The position numbers and the translations under genes are program-made. From Clostridia bacterium (GTDB taxonomy: Bacteria; Bacillota; Clostridia; Oscillospirales; Acutalibacteraceae), in the NCBI GenBank assembly GCA_017517865.1, contig JAFWYB010000068.1, forward strand, positions 62,001 to 126,000: a stretch of 64,000 bases of DNA. The letters are read 5' to 3'. Positions 47,204 to 56,517 of the stretch are shown here, piece by piece (position 1 is the first letter of the stretch; each line of letters starts with the position of its first letter). The notes under the pieces are model-generated. The model was not told where the DNA came from and did not search any database. It was given only the letters and a program-made list of their open reading frames with translations.

Positions 47204-49372
47204 TCAAAATCCTTTCAGCAAATCCGCAAAGGGATTATTCTTCTCTTCCTTCTTCTGCTGATTTTCCTGCTTTCTCATATAGCTGAGCACGTCAGCCTTG
47301 CCTGCGCCTGCCTGCTCCTTTCTCTTCTGAAAATCGGTGAGCTTTTCACGGTAGCCACATACACAGACAAACATCTTTTTATCACCCTCGCCGCGAAGCT
47401 CCATCTTTTTGTGGCAGTCGGGGCAGCGTGCATTTGTAACCTGGGTAAGTCCCTTGCGGTAGCCGCATTCTCTGTCCTGGCAGATGAGCATTTTACCCTT
47501 TTTACCGTTGACCTCGAGCATATATTTGCCGCATACGGGGCAGGCGGTACGGGTAAGGTTATCGTGAGCGTACTTTGCGTCCGAGGCGATAACCATTGAA
47601 ACAAGAGAGGTAGAGTAATCACGCATCTCTCTGATGAATTTCTTCTGGTCGGCAGTACCCTTTGAGATATTCTGTAACTGCTGCTCCCATTTGGCGGTAA
47701 GCTCTGCACTCTTGAGGTCAGCAGGTACAATGCTTATGAGCTGTTTGCCCTTGGCAGTGGGGTGAATTTCCTTGCCCACACGCTCAATTGAGAAATTGTC
47801 AAACAGCTTTTCAATAATGTCCGCTCTCGTTGCGGGGGTACCGAGACCGCTTGTCTGACTGATGACCGCCTTGAGATTTTTGTCCTCAATCTGCTTCGAG
47901 GGGTTTTCCATAGCCGAAAGCAGAGTAGCCTCGGTGTATCTTGCAGGAGGTCTTGTCTTGCCCTCGGTGATTTTGGTGCTCATTACGGGCAGCTTCATAC
48001 CCTCCTTAAGCACGGGGAGAGACTGTGAGCGGTTTTCCGCCTCGTCCTCATCCTCGTCCTCGTCGGCTGAGCCGTAAAACTCCTTCCAGCCCATAGCCTT
48101 TGGCGTTTTACCCTTGGCAAAGAAGCTGTTACCCTCAATATCCACCTCAACCTTTACCTCGTCGTATTCGTATGGTGCGGAGAGTACCGCAAAAAAGCGG
48201 CGTACAACAAGGTCGTATATGTTTCTCTCGTCGTAGCTGAGCTTTTGCAGATTGGGCGACTGCTCTGTGGGGATAATAGCGTGGTGGTCGCTTACCTTTG
48301 CATTGTTTACGATGTACTTTGTTTCGATTTTACCTCTTGCAATACCCATTGCCCACTTTGCATAGGGTCCCACTGCGGCGGCGCGGAGTCTTTCGGGAAT
48401 GGTTGCAACAACATCGTCGGTTATGTAGCGTGAGTCTGTTCGGGGGTAGGTGAGTACCTTGTGGTATTCGTAAAGACTCTGCATAAGTGAAAGCGTCTGC
48501 TTCGCACTGTAACCGTACTTTTTGTTGGCATCTCTCTGAAGCTCCGTAAGGTCATAAGCGGCAGGGGGAGCCTGCTTTTTACTGCTCTTTTCGAGCTTTG
48601 CAACCGTTGCGGTTTTATTTCTGATTGCAGCTTCAATTTTCTCTGCAAACTCACGGTCAGAGAAGCGTGTGTTACCCTTCTTATCTCGGAAGGTTGCCTT
48701 GAAGCCGTTAAAATAAGCCTGAAGAGTATAGTAGGTTTTGGGCTTGAAGCTCAGAATTTCCTCTTCTCTTGCAACGATGAGTGCAAGGGTGGGGGTCTGC
48801 ACTCTGCCTGCTGAAAGAGAGGCGTTATATTTGCAGGTGAGGGCTCTCGTGGTGTTGAGACCTACAAGCCAGTCTGCCTCTGCTCTTGCCTGCGCGGATT
48901 TATAAAGGTTATCGTAATCCTTGGCGGGCTTCAGATTTTTAAAGCCGTCCTTTATTGCCTTGTCTGTCTGTGAAGAAATCCACAGACGGTAGGCTGGCTT
49001 TTTGAAGCCCGCCTTCATCATAATCCAACGTGCAACAAGCTCACCCTCACGTCCCGCGTCGGTAGCGATGACGAGGGAGTCAACGTCGGGGCGCTTCATA
49101 AGGGCAGAAACGGCTCTGTACTGCTTTGAGGTCTGCTTTATGACCACAAGCTTCATCTTATCGGGGAGCATGGGCAGATCGTCCATTTCCCATTTCTTAT
49201 ATCTTTCGTCGTAGGCATCGGGGTCAGCGAGAGTTACAAGGTGACCGAGCGCCCAGGTGATAATGTATTTATCACCAACGATACAGCCGTCACCCTTGCC
49301 CTTGCAGCCGAGAACCCTTGCAATATCTCTTGCAACAGAGGGCTTTTCAGCCAATACTAATTGTTTTCCCAT
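47204..49372 (-). CDS. topB: DNA topoisomerase III (type IA)
   Basis: A 722-residue type IA topoisomerase that relaxes and decatenates DNA through a transient 5'-phosphotyrosine. The TOPRIM residues are E9 (LAEKPSVA) and D105 (ATDAGREGE). The catalytic tyrosine is Y309 in TYPRTDSRYI. The SLSAGRVQTPTLALIV, SGLGTPATRADIIEKL and TAKGKQLISIVP blocks are typical. The C-terminus has two four-cysteine zinc ribbons (CPVC...CQDREC and CPDC...CVC) and a basic tail. Plasmid- and ICE-borne TopB proteins look similar, but no conjugation genes are present, so this is taken as chromosomal. Confidence 0.95.
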   Translation of the reverse strand: MGKQLVLAEKPSVARDIARVLGCKGKGDGCIVGDKYIITWALGHLVTLADPDAYDERYKKWEMDDLPMLPDKMKLVVIKQTSKQYRAVSALMKRPDVDSLVIATDAGREGELVARWIMMKAGFKKPAYRLWISSQTDKAIKDGFKNLKPAKDYDNLYKSAQARAEADWLVGLNTTRALTCKYNASLSAGRVQTPTLALIVAREEEILSFKPKTYYTLQAYFNGFKATFRDKKGNTRFSDREFAEKIEAAIRNKTATVAKLEKSSKKQAPPAAYDLTELQRDANKKYGYSAKQTLSLMQSLYEYHKVLTYPRTDSRYITDDVVATIPERLRAAAVGPYAKWAMGIARGKIETKYIVNNAKVSDHHAIIPTEQSPNLQKLSYDERNIYDLVVRRFFAVLSAPYEYDEVKVEVDIEGNSFFAKGKTPKAMGWKEFYGSADEDEDEDEAENRSQSLPVLKEGMKLPVMSTKITEGKTRPPARYTEATLLSAMENPSKQIEDKNLKAVISQTSGLGTPATRADIIEKLFDNFSIERVGKEIHPTAKGKQLISIVPADLKSAELTAKWEQQLQNISKGTADQKKFIREMRDYSTSLVSMVIASDAKYAHDNLTRTACPVCGKYMLEVNGKKGKMLICQDRECGYRKGLTQVTNARCPDCHKKMELRGEGDKKMFVCVCGYREKLTDFQKRKEQAGAGKADVLSYMRKQENQQKKEEKNNPFADLLKGF

Positions 49373-49382
49373 GGTGTTTACC

Positions 49383-50645
49383 TCATTTTATAACTGAAAG
49401 GCAGCAGCCTTCCTCTTTAAATTTTTCTATTATTACCTTTTCAACCTCGGCCCTTGTGATTGTTTTATAAAGGTCGAGAGTGTCAAAAAGACCGTAGCCT
49501 GCGAAATAGCAGTCCACAAGGTTGTTGGCAAGAGAGTCGGTGTCGTTGAAGAAAAATACATCCTTGCCGTACATTCTTTTGAGTGAGATTTCAAAATCCT
49601 CGTCGGAGATGCCCTTTGACTGAAGCCTTTTTATTTCGGCGGCTATTTCGTCACGCACCTTTTCCGGGTTGTTGCTTTCACCGCTGATAAGAAGGCAGGA
49701 AAAGCCTCTGCCGTTGAAGTATTCCTTGCCGAAGCTTGAATTGATGAGACCTTCATCAAGAAGTCTGCAGTAAAGAGGGGAGACCTTGCCGAGAAGCACG
49801 TCCAAAGCAAGGTTTGTAACGAGATTATCTCTTTCGGTGTCGTTTGCGGCAGGCGTGCATTTGTATCCTATTGCAAATTTAGGCATATCAACGCCCATAT
49901 TTTCCTCTGTGTATGCCGTAACTGCATTTTTGCTTTCCTCCGGAATAATCTGTTCGTAATATACGGGTGCTTCTTTTTTCAGAACCTTATCTGCAATAGC
50001 GACAATGTCATCCTTTTTAACGTTACCGGCAACGGCGAGTGCCATATTCGAGTTGTTATAGAAGGTACGGTAGCAGGAATAAAGTAAATCTGCATTGATT
50101 TGTGCTATTGATTCAACAGTACCCGCAATATCGATGCGTACGGGGTTATTGTGGTAAAGACCTCTGAGCAGATTGAAAAGCACCTGCCAGTCGGGGTCGT
50201 CCTGATACATTTTTATTTCCTGACCGATAATGCCCTGCTCCTTGAGCACCGTTTCTTCGGTAAAATAAGGAGCTTTTACAAAATCGAGAAGTATTTCAAG
50301 GTTTTCATTGAAATTGTCTGCGCACTGGAAAAGATAGCAGGTACGGTCAAAGGATGTGAAGGCGTTAGCTGATGCACCTGTTTTTGCAAAGCGCTCAAAG
50401 GCGTCAAGCTCCTCGCTTTCAAAAAGCTTGTGCTCAAGAAAATGAGCAATGCCCTCAGGTACCTCTGTGTAGCTTTCCTCGCCCTTTATTCTGAAGCAGG
50501 TGTCAACAGAGCCGTACTTTGTGCCGAAAATTGCAAATGCACCCGAATAATCGGGTTTTTCCATAACGAAAATTTTAAGTCCCGAGGCGTGGTCGATTTC
50601 ATAGTATTCTTCGCCCAGAAGTTCGTTTTTTATAAGCTTTTCCAT
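49383..50645 (-). CDS. M16 metallopeptidase, catalytic subunit (YfmH-like)
   Basis: A 420-residue M16 peptidase. The inverted zinc motif HFLEH is at 68-72 and a downstream glutamate lies in GIIGQEIKMYQDDP, giving a complete active site. The chain then follows the two-domain M16 fold (NNSNMALAVAGNV). The product of the adjacent gene lacks the zinc motif, so the pair probably forms the usual active/inactive M16 heterodimer. In Bacillus yfmF-yfmH are linked with elongation factor P modification and with small peptide processing. The start directly follows the upstream stop. Confidence 0.9.
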   Translation of the reverse strand: MEKLIKNELLGEEYYEIDHASGLKIFVMEKPDYSGAFAIFGTKYGSVDTCFRIKGEESYTEVPEGIAHFLEHKLFESEELDAFERFAKTGASANAFTSFDRTCYLFQCADNFNENLEILLDFVKAPYFTEETVLKEQGIIGQEIKMYQDDPDWQVLFNLLRGLYHNNPVRIDIAGTVESIAQINADLLYSCYRTFYNNSNMALAVAGNVKKDDIVAIADKVLKKEAPVYYEQIIPEESKNAVTAYTEENMGVDMPKFAIGYKCTPAANDTERDNLVTNLALDVLLGKVSPLYCRLLDEGLINSSFGKEYFNGRGFSCLLISGESNNPEKVRDEIAAEIKRLQSKGISDEDFEISLKRMYGKDVFFFNDTDSLANNLVDCYFAGYGLFDTLDLYKTITRAEVEKVIIEKFKEEGCCLSVIK

Positions 50646-51914
50646 TTATTCCGCCTCACTTTCAAGTATAAACACGGTATCTTCGGTAACCATATTTGCC
50701 GCAACAATAATTTCCTCGCGGCTTACATCCTTCATCATAGCAGCGTAGTCTTCGGGGGAGCGGAAATCAGGCTTATTGCACTGCATTGTTGCCCACATAT
50801 CAATATAGAGCACGCTGTCGGAAAACGATTTGTATGAATCGGTGATGCTGAGCTTAGCCTGTTCAATAATTTCGTCGGTGAAATCGCCCCTTCTGACTGC
50901 GTCAAGCTCATTTCTTATGGCTTCAAGAGCTTTATTGGCGTTTTCGGTTTCAACACCGCTTTCAACGGTGATAATACCCTTTGAGTCGATGAGTCTTGCA
51001 GAGCAGTAATAGCAAAGGCTCATTTTTTCTCTTACATTCATAAAGAGCTTTGAGAAAGTGCCGCTGCCGAAAATAGCGGTCATTATCTTAAGGGCGGGGA
51101 AGTTATCGCCCTCATAGGTCATACCGGCTCTCATACCGATAACAAGCTTACCCTGCTTTATCTTCTGCTTTTCGGTAACGGTTCTGCTTTCATAAGCCTC
51201 TGAAATAAACTCTGTGCGGACCTCGGTTATATTCTCGGCCTTTCTTCCTATGGCGTTGAAGCGGTCGGTGAAGAGCTTTTCGGTTTCTGCCTTGTCAAAG
51301 TTACCGGTGACGTTTATCTGTATGGGACAGTTGAAAAGCATATTCTTCCACACTCTGAAAAGCTCCTTGCCGTCAAGAGCGGAAATTGTATCTTTGTCGC
51401 CGAGTCTGTCGGTACCGTAAAACTCGTCACGGCACATCTCTTCTGTCATACGTGTGAGAGCATAAACTCTTTTATCGTCTCTTTCACTGTCAATTTTTTC
51501 AATAAGGAGTCTCTTTTCTCTGGTTATATTTTCCTCCTTGAAGCCTGTGGGTGTAATATCGGGCTTGAGAAAAGCATTGACAAGAAGATCAACACCCTCA
51601 CTGAGCACGCTTTCACCTTTGAGGGCAAAGCGGTCATCGAGGCATACGAGTACAAGAGAAAGCACCTGAGCCTCACCAATTTTTTTAACTGACGCTGAAA
51701 GGCCTGCGCCGTAAAGAGATGCAAGCCTTCTGTTCATTTCATATACTGTGGGATAATTCATACTTGTGCGGGCAAGCGTATGAATAAGAAGCGCTCTTGC
51801 GGAGGTGTCACCGTCAAGAGGGGCGGTTATATTAAGTGAAACAACGGCGTTTTTAAACTGTGCCGTGTTGTGGGTGAAAAGCCTTACTCCCGGAGCAATG
51901 TTTTTTCTTTCCAT
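50646..51914 (-). CDS. M16 peptidase-like partner lacking the zinc motif (YfmF-like)
   Basis: A 422-residue M16-fold protein. Where the catalytic subunit has HxxEH, this one reads LLIHTLARTSMNYPTVYEMNRRL, without the motif, so it is the non-catalytic half of an M16 pair. RLASLYGAGLSASVKKIG and MLFNCPIQINVTGNFDKAE are typical of the YfmF group. The ATG at 51914 has GAAGGA nine bases upstream; the frame continues to 51980 without a better site. It is followed with no gap by the catalytic subunit gene. Confidence 0.88.
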   Translation of the reverse strand: MERKNIAPGVRLFTHNTAQFKNAVVSLNITAPLDGDTSARALLIHTLARTSMNYPTVYEMNRRLASLYGAGLSASVKKIGEAQVLSLVLVCLDDRFALKGESVLSEGVDLLVNAFLKPDITPTGFKEENITREKRLLIEKIDSERDDKRVYALTRMTEEMCRDEFYGTDRLGDKDTISALDGKELFRVWKNMLFNCPIQINVTGNFDKAETEKLFTDRFNAIGRKAENITEVRTEFISEAYESRTVTEKQKIKQGKLVIGMRAGMTYEGDNFPALKIMTAIFGSGTFSKLFMNVREKMSLCYYCSARLIDSKGIITVESGVETENANKALEAIRNELDAVRRGDFTDEIIEQAKLSITDSYKSFSDSVLYIDMWATMQCNKPDFRSPEDYAAMMKDVSREEIIVAANMVTEDTVFILESEAE

Positions 51915-52026
51915 AGATGCTATCCTTCTTTCGGAAATATTATCTTTTCTATTATAGCATAAACCTGCAACAATATGCAATGCAATAAATGAAAAAGACA
52001 GACTGCGGAAGTCTGCCCTTTCGTTA

Positions 52027-52242
52027 TTATTGCTTTACAGCCTTAAGGTAGCTGTCAATTTCCCTTTTCTTTTCCTCCAGCTCCCATTTTTCCTCGTAAA
52101 GCACTCTTATAAGGCTTTTGAGGTGCTGTATTTCGCTTCGCTTCCCGCGGGCTGCTGCATCCTTCAGCTTGAGCCGTGCGCTTTCAAGCGCTTCCGTCTG
52201 CATATCAAGCGAAGCTTCGTATGTTTTATAAAGCTGTTTCAT
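52027..52242 (-). CDS. Small coiled-coil protein, unknown
   Basis: A 71-residue, highly charged, almost entirely helical protein (LYKTYEASLDMQTEALESAR, LKLKDAAARGKRSEIQHLKS, EEKWELEEKKREIDSYLKA). It begins 11 bases after the stop of the double-HTH regulator and has GAAAGGAG before the ATG. It could be a partner or antagonist of that regulator. I do not recognise a family. Confidence 0.75.
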   Translation of the reverse strand: MKQLYKTYEASLDMQTEALESARLKLKDAAARGKRSEIQHLKSLIRVLYEEKWELEEKKREIDSYLKAVKQ

Positions 52243-52253
52243 TTAAACTCCTT

Positions 52254-52847
52254 TCAATCAGTTCCGAATATGATATAGTTGCAGCTAACTCTGTAAAAAG
52301 CTGTAAGCTTTTTAAGCTCGGCCATAGTCATAACGCTGCCTCTTTTTTCTATCTGCTTAAGCCGCAGCTGACTTATATCTGTTTTTATGCTGAGATGTTC
52401 TACAGTAAGACATTCCCGGGCACGTAAAGATTTGAGGCGGGTTGATATTTCATCTGCATTTATGTGAGAACTGAGTGTTTTGCTGTTTTCCGTTATTGCT
52501 TTTATTTCTTTTTCACTGTTGCCACCGTAAATAAGCTCAACTGCGTATTTCAGCTTTTCATAAACCGTTTCATTTATTTTTGTAAAGTGTCGGTGTACCG
52601 TTGTACGGTCTACCGAAAGCATTTCTGCTACGGTGCTTTTTGAAAGCCCTTTGTACCAATGAAGCTCGACAAGCCTTCTGTCAAACTCGTCAAGCTCTTC
52701 TCTGATTACTTTTCTTACTAACCTTTGCAGCTCTTCCTTTCTTCTGAGAAGCATTTCTTCCCTCTCGGCCTCACGTGCTTTTGACTGCCAGCTTCTGAAG
52801 GCTTCTGCATCAAAGCACCTCTCAAGGCTCTCATCGTTGATATTCAT
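52254..52847 (-). CDS. Double-HTH regulator: sigma-region-4-like HTH plus XRE-like HTH
   Basis: A 197-residue protein. After a charged helical N-terminus (about 20-55), residues 56-90 form a region-4-like helix-turn-helix (FDRRLVELHWYKGLSKSTVA, EMLSVDRTTVHRHFTKI), as in phage-type small sigma-like regulators. Residues 136-197 look like a second, XRE-type unit (LRARECLTVEHLSIKTDISQ, LRLKQIEKRGSVMTMAELKK, ending VSCNYIIFGTD). Both probably bind DNA. The promoter just upstream contains a perfect 8-bp dyad that spans its -35 box, so autoregulation is likely. The fusion is unusual. Target genes cannot be read from the window. Confidence 0.75.
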   Translation of the reverse strand: MNINDESLERCFDAEAFRSWQSKAREAEREEMLLRRKEELQRLVRKVIREELDEFDRRLVELHWYKGLSKSTVAEMLSVDRTTVHRHFTKINETVYEKLKYAVELIYGGNSEKEIKAITENSKTLSSHINADEISTRLKSLRARECLTVEHLSIKTDISQLRLKQIEKRGSVMTMAELKKLTAFYRVSCNYIIFGTD

Positions 52848-52905
52848 TTTGAATCATTCCTCCCATACCGGAACCGGCAACGAACATTTGTTCTCTATAT
52901 CTTTT

Positions 52906-52943
52906 ATTTTAGTTGCGATTGCGATTGCTGTCAATAGCAATCG
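52906..52943 (-). promoter_or_regulatory. Promoter and dyad operator of the double-HTH gene
   Basis: Minus strand: TTGACA (52929-52934), 17-nt spacer, TAAAAT (52906-52911). A perfect dyad CGATTGCT-6-AGCAATCG (52922-52943) covers the -35 and GCAATC repeats fill the spacer. A second dyad TTGAC-T-GTCAA lies at 52950-52960. Confidence 0.65.
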
Positions 52944-53065
52944 GTCATATTGACTGTCAAGACCTCAAAAAAGGACTAAGGCTGATTTAAGCAATATTTT
53001 TCGAAAAAATTTATGTGATTTTTAAGTGTTTGGGTTATAGTGAAAAAACAAAAGGGTTTAGGTAC

Positions 53066-53094
53066 TTGAAATTTTTATTGAAATGGTATAAAAT
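53066..53094 (+). promoter_or_regulatory. sigma-A promoter of the first parvulin gene
   Basis: TTGAAA (53066-53071), 17-nt spacer, TAAAAT (53089-53094). The 52848-53065 stretch upstream holds only the divergent promoter and AT-rich sequence. Confidence 0.7.
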
Positions 53095-53148
53095 AACCCT
53101 TAGTTGTGTGCTTCGGCTCATAAATTAAATCAGAAAAGGATGAAACTA

Positions 53149-54999
53149 ATGGCAAAACAGGAAAAGAGTGCTGCAGAGCTTTACCGTGAGGAAAGAAAGG
53201 CACGTCTTGCAAAAGCTGCAAAAAAGAACTCAAAAAAACAGAATAAGATTATCTGGAACAAGAAGAACAAGTCTTTTGCTACAGTAGCATTTATTCTTGC
53301 TCTCGTTATCGGTATATCAGCTATAGTTCTTAATTCACTCGGTATGTTTGACAGAAACAAGAAGATGATGACCGTAGGTGAAGCTGAGGTTGATAAATAC
53401 GAGGTTGTTTATTACAGCTCAAGAGTTTATCAGAATCTGTTTGAGATGTCTATGCAGTATGATCAGTACGGTGAAGGCTACGGACAGATGCTCACAGGCC
53501 TTGACTGGCAGACACAGCCCGACAAGCAGGCATTTTCGGGCGTTGTTGAGGGTGTAGAAAACCCCACAGTTGCAGACTATATCGTTTCTCAGGCAAAAAC
53601 AGAGATTCAGAGAGTAAAGGCTTACGTTAAGTATGCAGAGGATAACGGTATAACACTTGACGCTGAAGGACTTGCTGAGGTGCAGAGTGTTATCAACGAT
53701 ATGAAAACAGCTGCCCAAAACAGCGGTTACGGTTATGCAAACTTCCTTCGTTCAGAGTACGGCTACGGCAAGGGTATGACTCCCAAGCTTTTTGAAAAGA
53801 TTATCACCGAGGCTGTTCTCGCCGAAAAGGTTCAGGAGCTCAAGAATGAAGAAATTACAGCGAGCTACGATGCTTTATCAGATGCAGAAATTGAAAAGCT
53901 CTTCACAGACAACCTCAAGAAGTTCGGTGTTGTTTCATACAGAAGCTACACAGTAAATGCTGCAGATGAGGCAGAGATGGAGGCAGCAAAGAAGACTGCT
54001 GAAACTCTTGCTACGGTTGAAGGTGAGGAGGCATTCCTCAAAACGGTTTCAGAGCTTGAAGAAGCTCTCAAAAACGAAAAGTTCGCGGATTATCTTACAG
54101 ACGATACACTTACTCTCACTGAAGACGAAAGCTATGAATCAGTGGCAGGTGTTGCTCACGACCATGACTACGACCACGGTGAGGCAGGTGCAAGCGAGGC
54201 TGAAAAGTGCGGCGAATGGCTCTTCGACGCTGAAAGAGAAGCCGGTGACACATATATCGCTGAAAATACCGGCAAGGGTTATACTGTTTATATGGTTACA
54301 GAGCCCGTTCACAAGGTAGACAGCGAATACACATACGATGTAAGACACATCCTTGTCAAGTTCCCCGAGGAAAATGAGGAAGAAGCAGCTGCGGATGAAA
54401 CTGCAGAAGATGCCGATGAGACCGAGAATAAGACAGAGGACAAGGAAGAAGAAAAGGAGCCCGTTAAGGCTGAGCTTCTTGATACATCAGCATATGAAGC
54501 AGTTGTTGATATAGATGTTGATATCGAAAATGTTAAGAACCCCGAGCTTTATATGAAGGCTCAGGATATTCTCAAGGAATATCTTGACGGTGAAAACACA
54601 GAAGAAGCATTCGCTGAACTTGCTAAAAAGTATTCAGAGGACGGCAACGCAGAAGATGGCGGTATCTATGAGGATGTAACCAAGGGTTATATGGTTGCCG
54701 AGTTTGAAAACTGGGCATACGAGGAAGGCAGAAAGGCCGGAGACGTAGGTATTGTTGAAACAGAGTTCGGATATCATATTATGTACTTTATCAAGACTGA
54801 AGAGGCATCAAGCTGGATAAGCGTTATCAAGGATACAGGTATCTCAGAGGATTATACCGAATTTGAGGAAGGTATAATTGAAGCTGTCCCTGTTGCAGAT
54901 TACAACACAAAGTACATTTCAGACGTTAAGGATTTCCTCAAATTAAATGCAAGAACACTTATTTCAAACAACACACAGAGTACACAGATTACATTCTGA
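53149..54999 (+). CDS. Membrane-anchored parvulin-type peptidyl-prolyl isomerase, PrsA-like (copy 1)
   Basis: A 616-residue protein with a basic cytoplasmic N-terminus (KARLAKAAKKNSKKQNK), one membrane segment (FATVAFILALVIGISAIVL, about 41-60) and a large external part: a SurA/PrsA-like N-domain, then a parvulin domain. The parvulin is split: DVRHILVKFPEE is followed by an acidic low-complexity insert rich in E, A and D, and LLDTSAYEAVVDIDVD, before MKAQDILKEYLDG. The rest of the rotamase follows (YSEDGNAEDGGIYEDVTKGY, VGIVETEFGYHIMYF). It folds exported proteins outside the membrane. A histidine-rich AHDHDYDHGEAG may bind metal. The ATG at 53149 has AAAAGGA nine bases upstream. A paralogue is at 56518. 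Confidence 0.88.
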   Translation: MAKQEKSAAELYREERKARLAKAAKKNSKKQNKIIWNKKNKSFATVAFILALVIGISAIVLNSLGMFDRNKKMMTVGEAEVDKYEVVYYSSRVYQNLFEMSMQYDQYGEGYGQMLTGLDWQTQPDKQAFSGVVEGVENPTVADYIVSQAKTEIQRVKAYVKYAEDNGITLDAEGLAEVQSVINDMKTAAQNSGYGYANFLRSEYGYGKGMTPKLFEKIITEAVLAEKVQELKNEEITASYDALSDAEIEKLFTDNLKKFGVVSYRSYTVNAADEAEMEAAKKTAETLATVEGEEAFLKTVSELEEALKNEKFADYLTDDTLTLTEDESYESVAGVAHDHDYDHGEAGASEAEKCGEWLFDAEREAGDTYIAENTGKGYTVYMVTEPVHKVDSEYTYDVRHILVKFPEENEEEAAADETAEDADETENKTEDKEEEKEPVKAELLDTSAYEAVVDIDVDIENVKNPELYMKAQDILKEYLDGENTEEAFAELAKKYSEDGNAEDGGIYEDVTKGYMVAEFENWAYEEGRKAGDVGIVETEFGYHIMYFIKTEEASSWISVIKDTGISEDYTEFEEGIIEAVPVADYNTKYISDVKDFLKLNARTLISNNTQSTQITF

Positions 55000-55003
55000 T
55001 AAC

Positions 55004-55033
55004 AAAAAGCTGCCGGATTTCCGGCAGCTTTTT
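55004..55033 (+). terminator. Terminator after the first parvulin gene
   Basis: A 13-bp stem AAAAAGCTGCCGG/CCGGCAGCTTTTT with an ATTT loop. Confidence 0.85.
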
Positions 55034-55126
55034 ATATGTCACCCAGTGGTAGGATTTATCGCGTGTTCTGTTTGCTGAGCAGACGGAATTAACCCCGTTC
55101 TGTTTTACGCGGACGAAACAAGGGGA

Positions 55127-55240
55127 GGCGGCTCCCTGCCCGAGGACTTGCCTTCGCAAGTCCTCGGGGCTTTTGCGCGGGCACAGCCCCGCAAAAGCAA
55201 GCGGTGCGACCGAAAGGTCGCACCGCTTCAGGGAGCCGCC
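55127..55240. repeat. 114-nt palindromic multi-hairpin element, copy 2
   Basis: The same architecture as 33287-33401 on the opposite strand: outer 12-bp ends (55127-55138, 55229-55240), a 13-bp hairpin (55139-55169), CTTTTGCG/CGCAAAAG with an inner GGGC/GCCC, and a 13-bp hairpin with GAAA loop (55199-55228). It lies between the parvulin terminator and the end of the FkbM gene. Confidence 0.85.
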
Positions 55241-55287
55241 GCTCTGCTTTTCCGTTACGTTGTTCACAAAGAATACACTGTTCTTTT

Positions 55288-56352
55288 TTACGGCACTGCA
55301 TAAAAATTAGATTCCCAGGCAGGGATATAAGGATGATGTCGGAAATATAATTTATATCCCTCATAAAGCTCTTTTATTTTAAAGGGCAGAACGAACATAT
55401 CCTCGTTTCTGTGGTAGGCGCACACATAAAGCTTCGGCTTAAAGGCTTCTATCGTTTTACGGGCGCCCTCAAGGGCCTTCAGCTCAGCACCCTCAATATC
55501 CATCTTTATAAAAGTAACTGCGTCTTTGATAACGTTATCAACGCTGTCAAAGGCTACCGCCTTACCCGTGCTTCCCTGACGCGAATTTCTTCCGCCTTTT
55601 GTTTCAAAAAAACGGAGCTCATTCTTATCCCAGGCACCCAGGTTGAAAAGGCTGATATTTTCCATGCCCTCAGTTTTTCTTGCGAGCTTTCTGAAGTTTT
55701 TTTCATCGGGCTCAAAGGCATAAATATTCTTATAGCTGCCATCAGTTGCAGCGAGAAATTCCCTTATTGTGTCACCGTCGTAGGCACCGAGGTCAACTAT
55801 TGTTTCTCTGTCGGTGAGTCTGAGAATATCGCTGTACACCTCGTCCTTTCCGCTTTCACAGTCAGAAAGGTACTTTATTTTACCGCTGATTTTGAATTTG
55901 AGCACGTCGGTAAAGGCTTTTTTCGATTTTTCATCACAGAGCATATCATAAGCTTTTCTGAAGGAAGCGGCGTTTCCTTTAAGATATTCCATTGTGAAAA
56001 GCCCCTTGCCGGCTATGGGTACCGTAGGCGAATAAAGCTCATAGCTTTCCGACATTTCCTTTATTCTGTCCAAAGTGGGTCTGTCGTGTATTGCAAAGGT
56101 GAGCAGTATTATAAAATCACCGTATTTTTCTTTTGCCTGAGAAAAGCTGAGCACTTTTTTTCCGTGAAAGCTGTGGCCTCTCACAAAGCCGTCGCTGGCA
56201 AACGTGTCTGCATAATCAAGATTGAGAGAATGAAGCACATCAATAATCATATCGGCACCGTTACCCATACCGTAAAGCAGTATAGGCTTATCTGAAGATT
56301 TAAGATGCTCCCATAAAGGCTTTTCACAAATAAAATCGGTCAAAACATACAC
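55288..56352 (-). CDS. FkbM-family methyltransferase
   Basis: A 354-residue protein. The N-terminal domain (about 1-130) has a Rossmann-like start (KPILLYGMGNGADMIIDVL) often found before FkbM domains in glycan-modifying proteins. The C-terminal FkbM domain has the SAM-binding loop ETIVDLGAYDGDTIREFL, then IYAFEPDEKNFRKL and the family block FIKMDIEGAELKALEGARKTI. It probably methylates a sugar or a glycoconjugate in the cytoplasm. The start is uncertain: GTG at 56352, ATG at 56348 out of frame, or TTG at 56343. Two secreted foldases flank the gene on both sides, on the other strand. Confidence 0.85.
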   Translation of the reverse strand: MYVLTDFICEKPLWEHLKSSDKPILLYGMGNGADMIIDVLHSLNLDYADTFASDGFVRGHSFHGKKVLSFSQAKEKYGDFIILLTFAIHDRPTLDRIKEMSESYELYSPTVPIAGKGLFTMEYLKGNAASFRKAYDMLCDEKSKKAFTDVLKFKISGKIKYLSDCESGKDEVYSDILRLTDRETIVDLGAYDGDTIREFLAATDGSYKNIYAFEPDEKNFRKLARKTEGMENISLFNLGAWDKNELRFFETKGGRNSRQGSTGKAVAFDSVDNVIKDAVTFIKMDIEGAELKALEGARKTIEAFKPKLYVCAYHRNEDMFVLPFKIKELYEGYKLYFRHHPYIPAWESNFYAVP

Positions 56353-56373
56353 CGCCTTAAAAGTTTTAAGGTT

Positions 56374-56402
56374 ATTTTAACATAGTTGATATTAAATATC
56401 AA
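56374..56402 (-). promoter_or_regulatory. sigma-A promoter of the FkbM gene
   Basis: Minus strand: TTGATA (56397-56402), 17-nt spacer, TAAAAT (56374-56379). Confidence 0.65.
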
Positions 56403-56455
56403 TAGCGACAAAATTTGTGAAAAAGTTAACAATTTTGAAAGCAGAAAAAAATTAC

Positions 56456-56484
56456 TGTACAAATCGGTTTTTGTGTGATAAAAT
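56456..56484 (+). promoter_or_regulatory. Promoter of the second parvulin gene
   Basis: TGTACA (56456-56461), 17-nt spacer, TAAAAT (56479-56484) with TGTGTGA before the -10. The weak -35 may be offset by the extended -10. Confidence 0.55.
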
Positions 56485-56517
56485 ACAGTGAAAAGATTCC
56501 GAGAGGGGTTACGTCAG

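Noticed and set aside
47204..49372. Integrative element because of topB
   Set aside because: No relaxase, T4SS or integrase gene is in the flanks, and the gene lies among housekeeping genes.
54989..55364. Two overlapping minus-strand ORFs of about 90 codons
   Set aside because: They run through the palindromic element and a terminator and lack ribosome binding sites; they are repeat-derived.
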